Made by a program: the position numbers and the translations under genes
Shown: in pieces, positions 26,506 through 36,533 of the stretch
Position numbering within the stretch: the first letter of the stretch is position 1
Layout of the letters: every line of letters starts with the position of its first letter
Notes under the pieces: model-generated
Seen by the model: only the letters and a program-made list of their open reading frames with translations
Told to the model about the DNA's origin: nothing
The model's database searches: none
Assembly (NCBI RefSeq): GCF_011578285.1
Contig: NZ_CP049916.1
Span: 2,542,001 to 2,606,000 of the forward strand
Reading direction: 5' to 3'
Source of the DNA: Acinetobacter lanii
Lineage (GTDB): Bacteria; Pseudomonadota; Gammaproteobacteria; Pseudomonadales; Moraxellaceae
DNA: 64,000 bases

Positions 26506-28122
26506 TTACAGAATTTGGATAAACAACCAGAACAAACCACCTGATAAACAGATCGTCACCGGTAAAGTGAAGATCCAAGCAGACAGGATGCTTTTCACCA
26601 TTTTAAAGTTTAGACCTGATTTATTCGCTACCATGGTCCCTGCAACCGCAGAGTTCAATACGTGAGTGGTCGATACCGGCATACCAAACCCATCTGCCGC
26701 AGCAATGGTCGACATCGCGACAAGTTCAGCTGACATGCCTTGACCGTAAGTCATATGGTCTTTACCAATACGCTCACCCACAGTCACCACAATACGCTTC
26801 CAACCCACCATTGTCCCTAGACCGAGTGCCAATGCCACAGCCACTTTCACCCAAGTAGGGATGTACTGTAGGAATGAATCCAAGTTTTTACGATAAGTCT
26901 TTACAGAGGCTTCCCCTGCTTCAGACATCGCAGGCAATGCTTCAGATTTTTCTAAACGTTTAAATGCAGTAGTACTTAAGTACATGTCATTACGGAATTC
27001 AGACACTTGCGCTTCTGGAATGTCTTTAAGGTCGTGATAATTTCCAACACGCTCACCCAAATGATCGGTCAAACTCGCCAAAGCAGGCACCACTTGTGGG
27101 TTCAATTCTTTGGTTTGAATGTACTTGGTGATCACATCACGTGCTTGCGCATCTGAAATATCATCATGCTGTGCATACATGGCAGTCGCTGTTTGCGCCG
27201 ACAATGCTTTAAACGATTGGATATGTTCATGGTCCAAATTCTTATTTAAAGAATACGCCAATGGCATGATTCCGATCAGAATCAGCATAATCAATCCCAT
27301 GCCTTTTTGACCATCATTTGAACCATGTGCAAAGCTCACACCGGTACAGGTAAAGATCAAAATGGCACGAATCAGCGGTGGTGGTGGTTTGTTGCCTTCA
27401 GGTGGACGGAACAGCTCAAGTTGTTTCTTGAACACTTTCTTCACCAACAAAAACACCAAACCCGCAAACACAAAGCCGATTAAAGGCGAGAACAACAACG
27501 CCTTACCGACTTTAAGCACTTGCTCCATATCGACACCACTTGCACCACCTTTATTCATCAGGTAGTTCATGATGCCCACACCCAAAATCGAACCGATTAG
27601 CGTGTGTGAACTCGATGCTGGAATCCCCAAGAACCACGTGCCCAAGTTCCATAAAATGGCAGAAATGAGCATGGCAAACACCATGGCAAAGCCTGCACCT
27701 GAGCCGACATTCATAATCAACTCAACTGGAAGCAATGCAATAATGCCGTATGCCACAGCACCACTAGCAACCATCACCCCTAAGAAATTACAAAAGCCTG
27801 CCCACATCACTGCCACAGGTGCAGACAATGCATTGGTATAGATCACCGTTGCCACAGCATTGGCTGTGTCATGGAAACCATTGACAAATTCAAAGCCCAA
27901 AGCGATGAACAGTGCCGTACCCAGCAAGATGAGTGAATATAAACTTAAAGGGGGAACGTGAGCTAAATCTGCAGAAACCTGAAAACCAATATAGATAAGT
28001 GTAGAAATAATAAGCGTCAAAAACACCGGCATAAAAAATTTCGGTGTAGGTACGTGAACATTCGAAGATGTTTCAGTCGTCGCTTGTGCTGAATCTGAAA
28101 TAGGAGCTTGATTAGAATTCAT
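26506..28122 (-). CDS. pit: Inorganic phosphate transporter, PiT family
   Basis: This inner-membrane carrier imports phosphate (with metal) driven by the proton gradient. The 538 residues (from ATG 28122) show about 10-11 membrane spans and the duplicated PiT signature: GFEFVNGFHDTANAVATVIY in the N-terminal half and the GxFxHGSNDGQKGMG-like GVSFAHGSNDGQKGMG in the second. A long cytoplasmic loop (about 285-400) separates the halves. An upstream TTG at 28164 in frame is less likely. No pho-type neighbour (PhoU-like) is present; it is monocistronic. Confidence 0.93.
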   Translation of the reverse strand: MNSNQAPISDSAQATTETSSNVHVPTPKFFMPVFLTLIISTLIYIGFQVSADLAHVPPLSLYSLILLGTALFIALGFEFVNGFHDTANAVATVIYTNALSAPVAVMWAGFCNFLGVMVASGAVAYGIIALLPVELIMNVGSGAGFAMVFAMLISAILWNLGTWFLGIPASSSHTLIGSILGVGIMNYLMNKGGASGVDMEQVLKVGKALLFSPLIGFVFAGLVFLLVKKVFKKQLELFRPPEGNKPPPPLIRAILIFTCTGVSFAHGSNDGQKGMGLIMLILIGIMPLAYSLNKNLDHEHIQSFKALSAQTATAMYAQHDDISDAQARDVITKYIQTKELNPQVVPALASLTDHLGERVGNYHDLKDIPEAQVSEFRNDMYLSTTAFKRLEKSEALPAMSEAGEASVKTYRKNLDSFLQYIPTWVKVAVALALGLGTMVGWKRIVVTVGERIGKDHMTYGQGMSAELVAMSTIAAADGFGMPVSTTHVLNSAVAGTMVANKSGLNFKMVKSILSAWIFTLPVTICLSGGLFWLFIQIL

Positions 28123-28620
28123 GCAGACAGAGAAAGAGGATGAGAATATCCCCTTATTGTTCAATTAAATTGTGACAATTATATGACAAGAAGCCGTGTT
28201 ATAAAGCAACTAATCTGGCTTTATGCCTTAATAAAGCACAGCAGTGTCATTAATATGTTTTATATTTTTATATTTTTCATAAGCTTAAACTCCATTTTCA
28301 CATATCAATTTTAGTTAAAATTTAGATCAATTTTTGTAATAAAAGTTGAAAAGTATTACAAAAAAACGTGACTCAATCGCACTTTATGACATCTTGAATA
28401 TGAAATATGACAATCCAATGACCATTTGAATTTTGATACATTTTAGCTCATTTTTTATCAGCTTTGCTGTAAATACTGTGGCTGTATTTTTTGCATTTTT
28501 CACATTTGCTTATCAAATTTTCATATCTTGCTTATGTATCATTCTGAAGAACCTTGGCAAAAAAAAGTCATTAATTCTGCTAATATTACTTACGTTTTAA
28601 TTCCTGCTGAGAAAGTTTGA
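28123..28620. other. Gene-free AT-rich stretch between pit and metH
   Basis: This roughly 500-base divergent region is very AT-rich. I see no riboswitch-like structure (no cobalamin or SAM box recognised). A 28-codon ORF, 28534-28620, ends with TGA directly against the metH ATG in the same frame; it has no ribosome-binding site. Confidence 0.5.
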
Positions 28621-31600
28621 ATGTCCACATTGAACACCCTGAGAGAGCTTCTCTCCCAACGTATCCTGATCATTGATGGTGCGATGGGTACCATGATCCA
28701 ACGTCACAAATTAGAAGAAGCGGATTATCGTGGTGAGCGTTTCGCAGACTGGGCATCTGACCTTAAAGGCAATAACGACCTCTTGGTATTGACGCAACCA
28801 CAGATTATTCAAGGCATTCATGAAGCTTACCTCGATGCCGGTGCTGACATTATTGAAACCAACAGCTTTAACGGTACCCGTGTTTCGATGTCGGATTACC
28901 ACATGGAAGATTTGGTTACGGAAATCAACCGTGAAGCAGCACGTATTGCCAAAGCAGCCTGTGAAAAATATTCAACCCCTGAAAAACCACGTTTTGTGGC
29001 AGGTGTGCTTGGGCCAACGTCTCGTACCTGTTCGATTTCACCAAATGTGAATGACCCCGCTTTTCGTAACATTAGCTTTGATGAACTCAAAGAAAACTAT
29101 ATTGAAGCTGCGCATGCCCTGATTGAAGGCGGTGCAGATATTCTCCTGATCGAAACGGTTTTCGATACCTTGAACTGTAAAGCGGCGATTTTTGCAGTCA
29201 AGCAAGTGTTTAACGAAATCGGCTATGAATTACCGCTGATGATTTCAGGCACCATTACCGATGCTTCAGGTCGTACTTTAACTGGTCAAACCGCTGAAGC
29301 ATTCTGGAACTCAGTGCGTCACGGTGACCTACTCTCAATTGGCTTTAACTGTGCCTTGGGTGCAGATGCCATGCGTCCACACGTCAAAACCGTGTCTGAT
29401 GTTGCCAATACGTTTGTGTCAGCGCATCCAAATGCCGGATTACCGAATGCCTTTGGTGGTTATGATGAAACGCCTGAACAAACCGCAGCATTCTTAAAAG
29501 AGTTTGCTGAAAGTGGTTTGATCAATATCACCGGTGGTTGTTGTGGTACCACCCCAGATCATATTCGCGCGATTTACAATGCGGTTAAAGACATTAAACC
29601 GCGTCAAATTCCAGAGATTGCCCCTGCCTGTCGTTTAAGTGGTTTAGAACCGTTTAACATTACCCAAGATTCATTATTTGTGAATGTCGGTGAACGGACT
29701 AACGTCACTGGTTCTAAAAAGTTCTTACGCCTGATTCGTGAAGAAAACTTTGCTGAAGCACTTGAAGTGGCGCAGCAACAGGTTGAAGCCGGTGCGCAGA
29801 TCATCGACATCAACATGGATGAAGGCATGCTCGATTCACAAGGGGCAATGGTGCACTTTTTGAATCTTGTTGCGTCTGAGCCTGATATTTCTCGTGTACC
29901 GATCATGATTGACTCTTCAAAATGGGAAATCATTGAAGCAGGCTTGAAATGTGTCCAAGGTAAAGCGGTCGTCAACTCGATTTCTCTCAAAGAGGGTTAT
30001 GACGAGTTTGTTGAACGTGCCCGTTTATGTCGTCAGTACGGCGCTGCAATCATTGTGATGGCGTTTGATGAAGATGGTCAGGCAGACACAGCAGCACGTA
30101 AGCGTGAAATCTGTAAGCGTTCTTATGACATTTTGGTCAATGAAGTGGGCTTCCCTGCTGAAGATATTATTTTTGACCCGAACGTGTTTGCGATTGCAAC
30201 GGGGATTGAAGAACACAACAACTATGCGGTGGATTTCATTGAAGCCACTGGTTGGATTAAACAAAACCTACCGCATGCGATGATTTCAGGCGGTGTGTCA
30301 AATGTGTCGTTCTCGTTCCGTGGTAATGAACCGGTACGTGAAGCGATTCACTCGGTGTTCTTGTACCATGCGATTCAGCAAGGGATGACCATGGGGATTG
30401 TCAACGCCGGTCAAATGGCGATTTATGATGATATTCCTGCGGAACTAAAAGCTGCCGTTGAAGATGTGGTGCTGAACCAAAACCAAGGCGAATCCGGTCA
30501 AGATGCGACTGAAAAACTGCTTGAAGTGGCCGAACAATACCGAGGTCAAAGCGGTGCGCAAAAAGCCGTCGAAAACTTAGAATGGCGCAATGAGTCAGTC
30601 GAAAAACGTCTTGAATATGCTTTGGTCAAAGGCATTACCACTTTTATTGATGAAGACACTGAAGAAGCGCGTTTAAAATCGAAACGTCCACTAGATGTGA
30701 TTGAAGGTCCTTTAATGGACGGCATGAATGTGGTCGGTGACTTGTTCGGTTCAGGCAAAATGTTCTTACCGCAAGTGGTGAAATCTGCCCGAGTAATGAA
30801 ACAAGCGGTGGCTTGGCTCAACCCGTACATCGAAGCTGAAAAAACTGCAGGTCAGTCTAAGGGTAAAATCTTGATGGCAACGGTGAAAGGCGACGTGCAC
30901 GACATTGGTAAAAACATTGTCGGTGTGGTGCTGGGCTGTAACGGCTATGACATCGTTGACCTTGGCGTGATGGTGCCTGCTGAGAAAATCTTGCAAACTG
31001 CGATTGATGAGAAAGTCGATATCATTGGTTTGTCGGGTTTGATTACTCCTTCATTGGATGAAATGGTGTTTGTTGCCAAAGAAATGCAACGTAAAGGCTT
31101 TAACATTCCACTGATGATTGGCGGTGCAACCACCTCTAAAGCGCATACCGCAGTGAAGATTGATCCGCAATATTCAAATGATGCGGTGATTTATGTCGCC
31201 GATGCGTCTCGTGCTGTGGGTGTAGCAACCACTCTTCTTTCGCCTGAGATGAAGCCGAAGTTTATCGAAGATACCCGTGCGGAATATGAAAAAGTACGTA
31301 CCCGTGTTGCCAACAAACAACCGAAAGCGGCGAAGTTGTCTTATGCTGAATCGGTTGAAAATGGTAAGCAGATTGATTTCAGTGCCAATGCGCCTACTGT
31401 ACCCAATCTGTTGGGTCGTGAAGTCCTGACCCATTACCCACTTGAAACCTTAGTGCCGTATTTCGACTGGACACCATTCTTTATTTCTTGGAGTTTGGCG
31501 GGCAAATTCCCTGCGATTCTAAAAGATCATGTGGTGGGTGAAGCTGCAACGGATTTGTATAATCAAGCGCAAGCAATGTTAAAAGACATTATTGACAACA

Positions 31601-32313
31601 AACGCTTCGATGCCCGTGCGGTATTTGGTATCTCACCTGCTAACCGTGTCGGTGCAGATACCATTGCTGTTTATAGTGATACTTCTCGTTCAACTGTAAC
31701 GCATACCTTTGAACATGTTCGTCAGCAGTCTGACAAAATTACCGGTAAAGCCAATTTGTCTTTGGCTGACTTTGTGGCGAAGCCTGAACAAGCAGAAGAC
31801 TTCTTGGGCGGTTTCACTGTATCGATCTTTGGTGCAGAAGAAATGGCGAATGAGTTTAAAGCCAAAGGTGATGACTATTCTGCGATTTTGGTGCAGTCTT
31901 TGGGTGACCGTTTTGCTGAAGCCTTTGCCGAGCATTTGCATGAACGTATTCGTAAAGAATTCTGGGGCTACCAAGCCGATGAACAGTTGTCGAATGAGGA
32001 ATTGATTAAAGAGAAGTATGTTGGTATTCGTCCTGCACCGGGCTATCCTGCATGTCCTGAGCATTCTGAAAAAGCGACATTGTTTAGTTGGTTGGATTCG
32101 ACCAATCAGATTGGCACGCAGTTGACCTCAAGTTTTGCAATGTGGCCACCATCAAGTGTCAGCGGTTTCTATTACAGCAACCCTGAGTCTGAATACTTTA
32201 ACGTGGGTAAAATCGCGCAAGATCAGCTTGAGGATTATGCGAAACGTAAAGGTTGGACATTGGATGAGGCGAAACGTTGGTTAGCGCCGAATTTGGATGA
32301 TTCGATTTCTTAA
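28621..32313 (+). CDS. metH: Cobalamin-dependent methionine synthase
   Basis: This 1230-residue cytoplasmic enzyme transfers a methyl group from methyl-tetrahydrofolate to homocysteine through cobalamin (E. coli MetH is 1227). Modules in order: homocysteine-binding barrel with zinc Cys residues ([17 protein letters not shown]; 1-330), pterin-binding barrel ([13 protein letters not shown]; 350-620), cobalamin cap and B12 domain with the lower-ligand His in [10 protein letters not shown] (about 650-890), and the C-terminal reactivation domain binding AdoMet ([12 protein letters not shown]; about 900-1230). Nothing is missing. It is monocistronic with a terminator right after. Confidence 0.98.
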   Translation: MSTLNTLRELLSQRILIIDGAMGTMIQRHKLEEADYRGERFADWASDLKGNNDLLVLTQPQIIQGIHEAYLDAGADIIETNSFNGTRVSMSDYHMEDLVTEINREAARIAKAACEKYSTPEKPRFVAGVLGPTSRTCSISPNVNDPAFRNISFDELKENYIEAAHALIEGGADILLIETVFDTLNCKAAIFAVKQVFNEIGYELPLMISGTITDASGRTLTGQTAEAFWNSVRHGDLLSIGFNCALGADAMRPHVKTVSDVANTFVSAHPNAGLPNAFGGYDETPEQTAAFLKEFAESGLINITGGCCGTTPDHIRAIYNAVKDIKPRQIPEIAPACRLSGLEPFNITQDSLFVNVGERTNVTGSKKFLRLIREENFAEALEVAQQQVEAGAQIIDINMDEGMLDSQGAMVHFLNLVASEPDISRVPIMIDSSKWEIIEAGLKCVQGKAVVNSISLKEGYDEFVERARLCRQYGAAIIVMAFDEDGQADTAARKREICKRSYDILVNEVGFPAEDIIFDPNVFAIATGIEEHNNYAVDFIEATGWIKQNLPHAMISGGVSNVSFSFRGNEPVREAIHSVFLYHAIQQGMTMGIVNAGQMAIYDDIPAELKAAVEDVVLNQNQGESGQDATEKLLEVAEQYRGQSGAQKAVENLEWRNESVEKRLEYALVKGITTFIDEDTEEARLKSKRPLDVIEGPLMDGMNVVGDLFGSGKMFLPQVVKSARVMKQAVAWLNPYIEAEKTAGQSKGKILMATVKGDVHDIGKNIVGVVLGCNGYDIVDLGVMVPAEKILQTAIDEKVDIIGLSGLITPSLDEMVFVAKEMQRKGFNIPLMIGGATTSKAHTAVKIDPQYSNDAVIYVADASRAVGVATTLLSPEMKPKFIEDTRAEYEKVRTRVANKQPKAAKLSYAESVENGKQIDFSANAPTVPNLLGREVLTHYPLETLVPYFDWTPFFISWSLAGKFPAILKDHVVGEAATDLYNQAQAMLKDIIDNKRFDARAVFGISPANRVGADTIAVYSDTSRSTVTHTFEHVRQQSDKITGKANLSLADFVAKPEQAEDFLGGFTVSIFGAEEMANEFKAKGDDYSAILVQSLGDRFAEAFAEHLHERIRKEFWGYQADEQLSNEELIKEKYVGIRPAPGYPACPEHSEKATLFSWLDSTNQIGTQLTSSFAMWPPSSVSGFYYSNPESEYFNVGKIAQDQLEDYAKRKGWTLDEAKRWLAPNLDDSIS

Positions 32314-32334
32314 GAATCACCTAGTTTTGATAAG

Positions 32335-32362
32335 AAAAATCCCCTCGATTGAGGGGATTTTT
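32335..32362 (+). terminator. Terminator of metH
   Basis: AAAAATCCCCTC and GAGGGGATTTTT around GATT, 20 bases after the stop. Confidence 0.9.
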
Positions 32363-32369
32363 ATTTTTG

Positions 32370-32477
32370 AATCCTCCTAAATCCCCCTAAATCCCCCTTT
32401 AACAAAGGGGGACTTTCTCGTATCAAATGAATTACGTGACAGCTCCTCCCTTTTTTAAAGGGAGGTTGGGAGGGATT
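32370..32477 (-). repeat. Double-hairpin palindromic repeat, copy 1 (inverted)
   Basis: About 108 bases starting AATCCTCC and ending GGAGGGATT. Inner hairpins are CCCCCTTT/AAAGGGGG and CTCCCTTT-type/AAAGGGAG. Its reverse complement aligns with copies 2 and 3, so it is in the opposite orientation. It begins 8 bases after the metH terminator. Confidence 0.85.
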
Positions 32478-32539
32478 AAATTGCTATAAATAAAATGAAT
32501 ATTTAAAATGCTTAAATCTATAAAATTTAAGATTGAAAA

Positions 32540-33343
32540 ATGGCAATAATAAAAAGTTTAGATTTAGGAAGCCTAGAAAGTATCTGTAAAATTTTAGGTG
32601 AAACTAATAATGGGCTTTCTGGGACAGAAATTACCAAGTATCTAGTTGAATGTAATATCAAAGATCTTCAATTAAATTCAACAAAATGGAAGCGCTTATA
32701 TGATGCTCTATACTCTAAACAAACTGAAGATCGCTGTTCCAATAATGTCTTAAATTTTATTAGATATGTTATACGTCCTTCACGACACATCCATAGAAAA
32801 GAATGGTTTGAAAATATACGCAATGAACTGAATTATGTTTTATCATTTGAAGGTTTATCACTAACTGAAAGTGGCGAACTCAAGCAAGCAGACAAAGTTC
32901 AGACCTTTGATGAAGCTGAAGCAAGAGCACAAAATTTAAGAAAAGCATTATTGGATAGAAAAATACACCCCGATGTCTTAGCATTATGTAAAGCAGAATT
33001 GCTTGTAGATAACTACTTTCATGCAGTATTCGAAGCAACTAAAAGTATTGCTGAAAAAATTAGATTAAAAACTAAATTAACAAGTGATGGAGCTGAATTA
33101 GTTGATCAAGCCTTTAGTTATAAAGCTAAAATTCCTTATCTAGCATTAAATAGACTTACTACTGAAAGCGAAGAAAGCGAAGAAAGCGAACAGAAAGGCT
33201 TCATGAATTTACTTAAAGGTGTATTTGGAACTTTCCGCAATACTACTCCACATGTTCCAAAAATTAAATGGAATATCGAAGAACAAGATGCTCTTGACAC
33301 ATTATCAATGATTTCATTAATACATCAATACATCGAAAGCTAG
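32540..33343 (+). CDS. TIGR02391/Hypoth_Ymh-family protein (HEPN-like), C-terminus frameshifted
   Basis: This 267-residue protein looks like the TIGR02391 (Ymh) family: the KIHPDVLALCKAELLVDNYF segment (about 141-160), TSDGAELVDQAF (181-192) and GFMNLLKGVFGTFRN ending in RNTTPH (R233, H238). That last motif fits the RX4-6H pattern of HEPN RNases, often linked to phage defence or toxin systems; RNase activity is inferred. A 27-base run of three 9-base units (33164-33190) encodes the Glu/Ser stretch. A likely one-base loss in an A-run near 33335-33339 cuts the last ~15 residues. It is flanked by inverted repeat copies 1 and 2 and is AT-richer than its neighbours. Confidence 0.78.
   Translation: MAIIKSLDLGSLESICKILGETNNGLSGTEITKYLVECNIKDLQLNSTKWKRLYDALYSKQTEDRCSNNVLNFIRYVIRPSRHIHRKEWFENIRNELNYVLSFEGLSLTESGELKQADKVQTFDEAEARAQNLRKALLDRKIHPDVLALCKAELLVDNYFHAVFEATKSIAEKIRLKTKLTSDGAELVDQAFSYKAKIPYLALNRLTTESEESEESEQKGFMNLLKGVFGTFRNTTPHVPKIKWNIEEQDALDTLSMISLIHQYIES
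33164..33190 (+). repeat. Short tandem repeat inside the HEPN-like gene
   Basis: Three exact copies of GAAAGCGAA, encoding an ESE-type acidic stretch. Units are 9 bases, so copy changes keep the reading frame. Confidence 0.9.
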
Positions 33344-33385
33344 ATAAAGCAGAAGAAGCCCGCAAAATTCACGAAGGGAATTGAT

Positions 33386-33494
33386 AATCCCTCCTTACCT
33401 TCCTTTAAAAAAGGGTGAAACTATGTGAATCCACAACCACAATAAAATTCGCGGAAAGTAGTCTCCCTTTATCAAAGGGGGACTTAGGGGGATT
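33386..33494 (+). repeat. Double-hairpin palindromic repeat, copy 2
   Basis: About 109 bases starting AATCCCTCC and ending TTAGGGGGATT. It shares the inner AAATTCGCG segment with copy 3. Its right end supplies the last codons and stop (TAA) of the DUF559 gene on the minus strand. Confidence 0.85.
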
Positions 33495-33846
33495 CCTGAA
33501 GACAAAACCGATGAATCACTTCCACCACATCACCAATTTGTCCCATCACCTGCCCATTATCAAATCTCAATACGTTTAAACCTAACTGAGCCAAAGCTTC
33601 ATCTCGAATCCGATCTGCTTCTAAACCTTCTTCAGTAAAGTGCTGACCACCATCACACTCAATCACTAAATTGGCAGCAGGACAGTAAAAATCCACAATG
33701 TAATTCAAAATTGGTTTTTGTCGATAAAACTGCAAACCCAATATTTGCTTATTACGCAGTCTTGACCATAACAGCTTTTCAGCATCGGTCATATTGTTGC
33801 GTAAATCACGTGAAGCTTGTTTTAAGTTTTTATTGTAAGGTTTCAT
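33484..33846 (-). CDS. DUF559-family endonuclease-like protein
   Basis: This 120-residue protein has the DUF559 (Vsr/PD-(D/E)xK-like nuclease) layout: an N-terminal basic helix with LRNNMTDAEKLLWSRLRNKQ, then YRQKPILNYIVDFYCP and LVIECDGGQH, which hold the predicted catalytic Asp and Glu-x-Asp. Members are small predicted nucleases of unproven function, relatives of the very-short-patch-repair nuclease. Its stop codon and last two residues lie inside repeat copy 2, and copy 3 lies 25 bases behind its start, so the gene is tightly bracketed by two direct repeat copies. Confidence 0.88.
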   Translation of the reverse strand: MKPYNKNLKQASRDLRNNMTDAEKLLWSRLRNKQILGLQFYRQKPILNYIVDFYCPAANLVIECDGGQHFTEEGLEADRIRDEALAQLGLNVLRFDNGQVMGQIGDVVEVIHRFCLQESP

Positions 33847-33871
33847 TCTTTATTCTACTAATTTATTTTTT

Positions 33872-33977
33872 AATCCCTCCTAACCTCCCTTTAAGAAAGG
33901 GAGGAACGTCTCGAATCCCAAACTGCCATCAAATTCGCGTGAAGTCCCCCTTTGCAAAAGGGGGACTTAGGGAGGTT
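33872..33977 (+). repeat. Double-hairpin palindromic repeat, copy 3
   Basis: About 106 bases, AATCCCTCCTAACC to TTAGGGAGGTT. Left hairpin CCTCCCTTT/AAAGGGAGG; right hairpin GTCCCCCTTT/AAAGGGGGAC. It has the same orientation as copy 2 and opposite to copy 1. Confidence 0.85.
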
Positions 33978-34189
33978 CTTTATGAAAATTTATTTTGTAT
34001 TCAAATCTACAATACCCACAACTTTTTAAAGAATCAAAAACGTTTTGAAGTTTCTATTCTCTATTAGAAAAAATTTAGCCAAAGACCAAAAACCCCACCT
34101 TATCAATTTTTCTACTCATTCTTAGACTAAATGACGATATAATACCGGTTGACTCAGTATTCTCCCAAATTACCCGTGTTGGTGTTTCC

Positions 34190-35920
34190 ATGAAAAAACT
34201 AATGAACGATGCTGAAAACATCGTAGTCGAAATGTGCAAAGGCTTTGTACTGGCACATCCAGAGTTGGCGTTTAACCCATCTTATAAAATCATTTCACGT
34301 AAACAAAAACACCAAAACGTAGCCCTCATCAGTGGTGGTGGTAGCGGTCACGAACCTGCTCATGCAGGCTTTGTCGGTACAGGTATGCTCGATGCTGCTG
34401 TATGTGGCGACGTGTTTGCTTCACCATCACAAATCCAAGTCTATAAAGCGCTTAAACAAGTGGCGACAGACAAAGGCGTGTTGATGATCATTAAAAACTA
34501 TTCTGGCGATATGATGAATTTCCAGAATGGTGCAGCGCTTGCAACCGATGATGGCATTCAAGTGGACTATGTCAAAGTCGCAGATGACATTGCCGTTAAA
34601 GACAGCCTTTATACTGTGGGTCGTCGTGGTGTTGCAGGTACTGTATTTGTACACAAGATTGCCGGTGCAGCAGCGACTCAAGGTCTAGACTTAGCTCGCG
34701 TTAAAGCAGTTGCACAAAAAGCCGCAGACAATGTGATTAGCCTTGGTTTTGCTTATACTTCATGTACCGTTCCTGCGAAGGGTACGCCTACATTTACATT
34801 GGCAGATAACGAAATGGAATACGGCGTGGGTATCCACGGCGAACCAGGTATCCGTCGCGAAAAAATCTTGCCATCAAAAGAATTGGCTCAGCGCATCATC
34901 GATGACTTGTTCCTTGACCGTCCAGACATGAAAGAAGTGGCTGTATTGGTCAATGGTTTTGGTACAACCCCTCTTCAAGAGCTGTATGTGTTTAACCATG
35001 ATGTCTGCCAACATCTTGCAGCCAAAGGCATCAAAATTTACCGTACTTTCGTCGGTAACTACATGACCAGTATCGACATGAACGGTGCATCGGTATCGTT
35101 ATTGGCATTGGATGATGAACTGAAAACGTTCTTAGATGCAGAAGCCAATACCCCTGCCTTTAAAATGGATGGTTCAGCGGCTCTACCCTTAGAACTTACG
35201 GCACAAAATGCGCAAGCTGAACAAGGCGTAATGACCGATGTGGAAACACGTGCTGAACATGCACACATCGCCAACGAACAGTTCACCATTGAAAATATGC
35301 GTTATGCGGTCGATGTGATGTCTGCGTGCATTATTCGTAATGAAGTCCCATTCTGTGATCTTGACGCACATGCAGGTGACGGCGACTTCGGTATGAGCGT
35401 GGCAAAAGGCTTTAAACAGCTTAAACGCCAATGGCAAGAATTGGTTCAAGCAGAAAGCATGGATGAGTTTTTACTTAATTCTTCTATGATCATTATGGAA
35501 CACTGTGGCGGGGCTTCAGGTCCAATCTGGGGTTCAGCGTTCCGTGCAGCAAGCAAAGCGATCAAAGGTAAACATACTTTAAGCGTGGCAGATTTTGCAG
35601 AGATGCTTCAAGCTGCGGTGAAAGGCATTCAAGTGACGGGTGAACGTTCATTTGGTCGTGGTGCTGTGGTCGGTGATAAAACCCTGATCGATGCGCTTGT
35701 ACCATGTGCAGATTCTTGGTCTGCCAACACCGACAAGAGCTTTAAAGAAAACTTTGCTTTAGGTGCAAAAGCTGCAGTTCAGGGTGCGGAGTCAACCAAA
35801 GACATTGTGGCACGTATGGGTCGTGCAGGTACAGTGGGTGATCGTAGCTTAGGCTATCCAGATGCAGGTGCGCACGGTTTAGGTGTGATCTTCACTGATC
35901 TGTCAGAACACATCAAATAA
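34190..35920 (+). CDS. ATP-dependent dihydroxyacetone kinase (DhaK-DhaL fusion)
   Basis: This 576-residue kinase phosphorylates dihydroxyacetone to DHAP. The N-terminal DhaK domain (1-330) has GGGSGHEPAHAGFVGTGM and the substrate-binding His216 in GIHGEPG. The C-terminal DhaL domain (about 365-576) has the metal-binding Asp cluster DLDAHAGDGDFG and GGASGPIWGSAF. The fusion indicates the ATP-using (Citrobacter/eukaryotic) type rather than the PTS-linked type. It is monocistronic. Together with glpK at 54645 it gives two entries of C3 sugars or polyols to triose phosphate. Confidence 0.93.
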   Translation: MKKLMNDAENIVVEMCKGFVLAHPELAFNPSYKIISRKQKHQNVALISGGGSGHEPAHAGFVGTGMLDAAVCGDVFASPSQIQVYKALKQVATDKGVLMIIKNYSGDMMNFQNGAALATDDGIQVDYVKVADDIAVKDSLYTVGRRGVAGTVFVHKIAGAAATQGLDLARVKAVAQKAADNVISLGFAYTSCTVPAKGTPTFTLADNEMEYGVGIHGEPGIRREKILPSKELAQRIIDDLFLDRPDMKEVAVLVNGFGTTPLQELYVFNHDVCQHLAAKGIKIYRTFVGNYMTSIDMNGASVSLLALDDELKTFLDAEANTPAFKMDGSAALPLELTAQNAQAEQGVMTDVETRAEHAHIANEQFTIENMRYAVDVMSACIIRNEVPFCDLDAHAGDGDFGMSVAKGFKQLKRQWQELVQAESMDEFLLNSSMIIMEHCGGASGPIWGSAFRAASKAIKGKHTLSVADFAEMLQAAVKGIQVTGERSFGRGAVVGDKTLIDALVPCADSWSANTDKSFKENFALGAKAAVQGAESTKDIVARMGRAGTVGDRSLGYPDAGAHGLGVIFTDLSEHIK

Positions 35921-35949
35921 GCTGTATTTGAGGTTTAGATTTTAAAATC

Positions 35950-35979
35950 AAAAGCATCGAATCCGTTCGGTGCTTTTTT
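35950..35979 (+). terminator. Terminator of the dihydroxyacetone kinase gene
   Basis: AAAAGCATCGAA pairs with TTCGGTGCTTTT (one G-T pair) around TCCG, followed by T residues. Confidence 0.8.
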
Positions 35980-36111
35980 ATGCTCAACAATTTTGAATGT
36001 CTGATCAGGTCTCACGCTTTCCCGCAGATAGATGCTCATTTCAGTAATATATTTAAGTCGCTGAGTTATGCTTAAATAAATCACCATCAAAATCACAACA
36101 ATGATGAACTC

Positions 36112-36468
36112 ATGATGAAAAAAATAATCTTTGCACTTGCTCTACTTTCTTTAAGCCCATGGGCTTTGGCTGAATGTAAAAATGCCAATGTTTATGATGA
36201 TATTGCCTGCTATGAGAAAGAACTCAAAAGCAGTAAAAGCCAACTCAATCAGACGTATCAAAAGCTCTATAGCGCGCCAGACAGTGAAGGAAAAACTATT
36301 TTAGAACACGCTCAAAAGGATTGGCTTCAATATAAAAACAGCCATTGCGATCAACTACAAGCCTATATTGCACGCGAATCATTAGGTGCAGGGTCTAAAT
36401 TAATCAATCTTTCATGCAATGCTGAATTGATACAGGATCGAATACGAGAACTTAAAGGTTTCCAATAA
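36112..36468 (+). CDS. LprI-like (DUF1311) periplasmic protein
   Basis: This 118-residue protein has a signal peptide (MMKKIIFALALLSLSPWALA, cleavage before ECKN). Four cysteines (ECKN, ACYEKE, HCDQ, SCNAEL) and the segment LNQTYQKLY...KTILEHAQKDWLQYKNSHC match the LprI/DUF1311 fold, which in mycobacteria inhibits host lysozyme. Lysozyme inhibition is a family suggestion, not shown here. ATG 36115 is an alternative start. It is monocistronic and convergent with the next gene. Confidence 0.82.
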   Translation: MMKKIIFALALLSLSPWALAECKNANVYDDIACYEKELKSSKSQLNQTYQKLYSAPDSEGKTILEHAQKDWLQYKNSHCDQLQAYIARESLGAGSKLINLSCNAELIQDRIRELKGFQ

Positions 36469-36533
36469 ATCATCAGTTAAGTCTTAAACACGCTCTGGTC
36501 TAACTTACTTCGCCCGATCGAGTCGTATTATTT

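Noticed and set aside
28165-28620. Cobalamin or SAM riboswitch before metH
   Set aside because: I looked for a B12 box and a SAM-type multi-stem pattern and found only AT-rich sequence.
32370-33977. CRISPR array made of the three repeats
   Set aside because: Only three ~107-base copies in mixed orientation, separated by whole genes and not by equal spacers.
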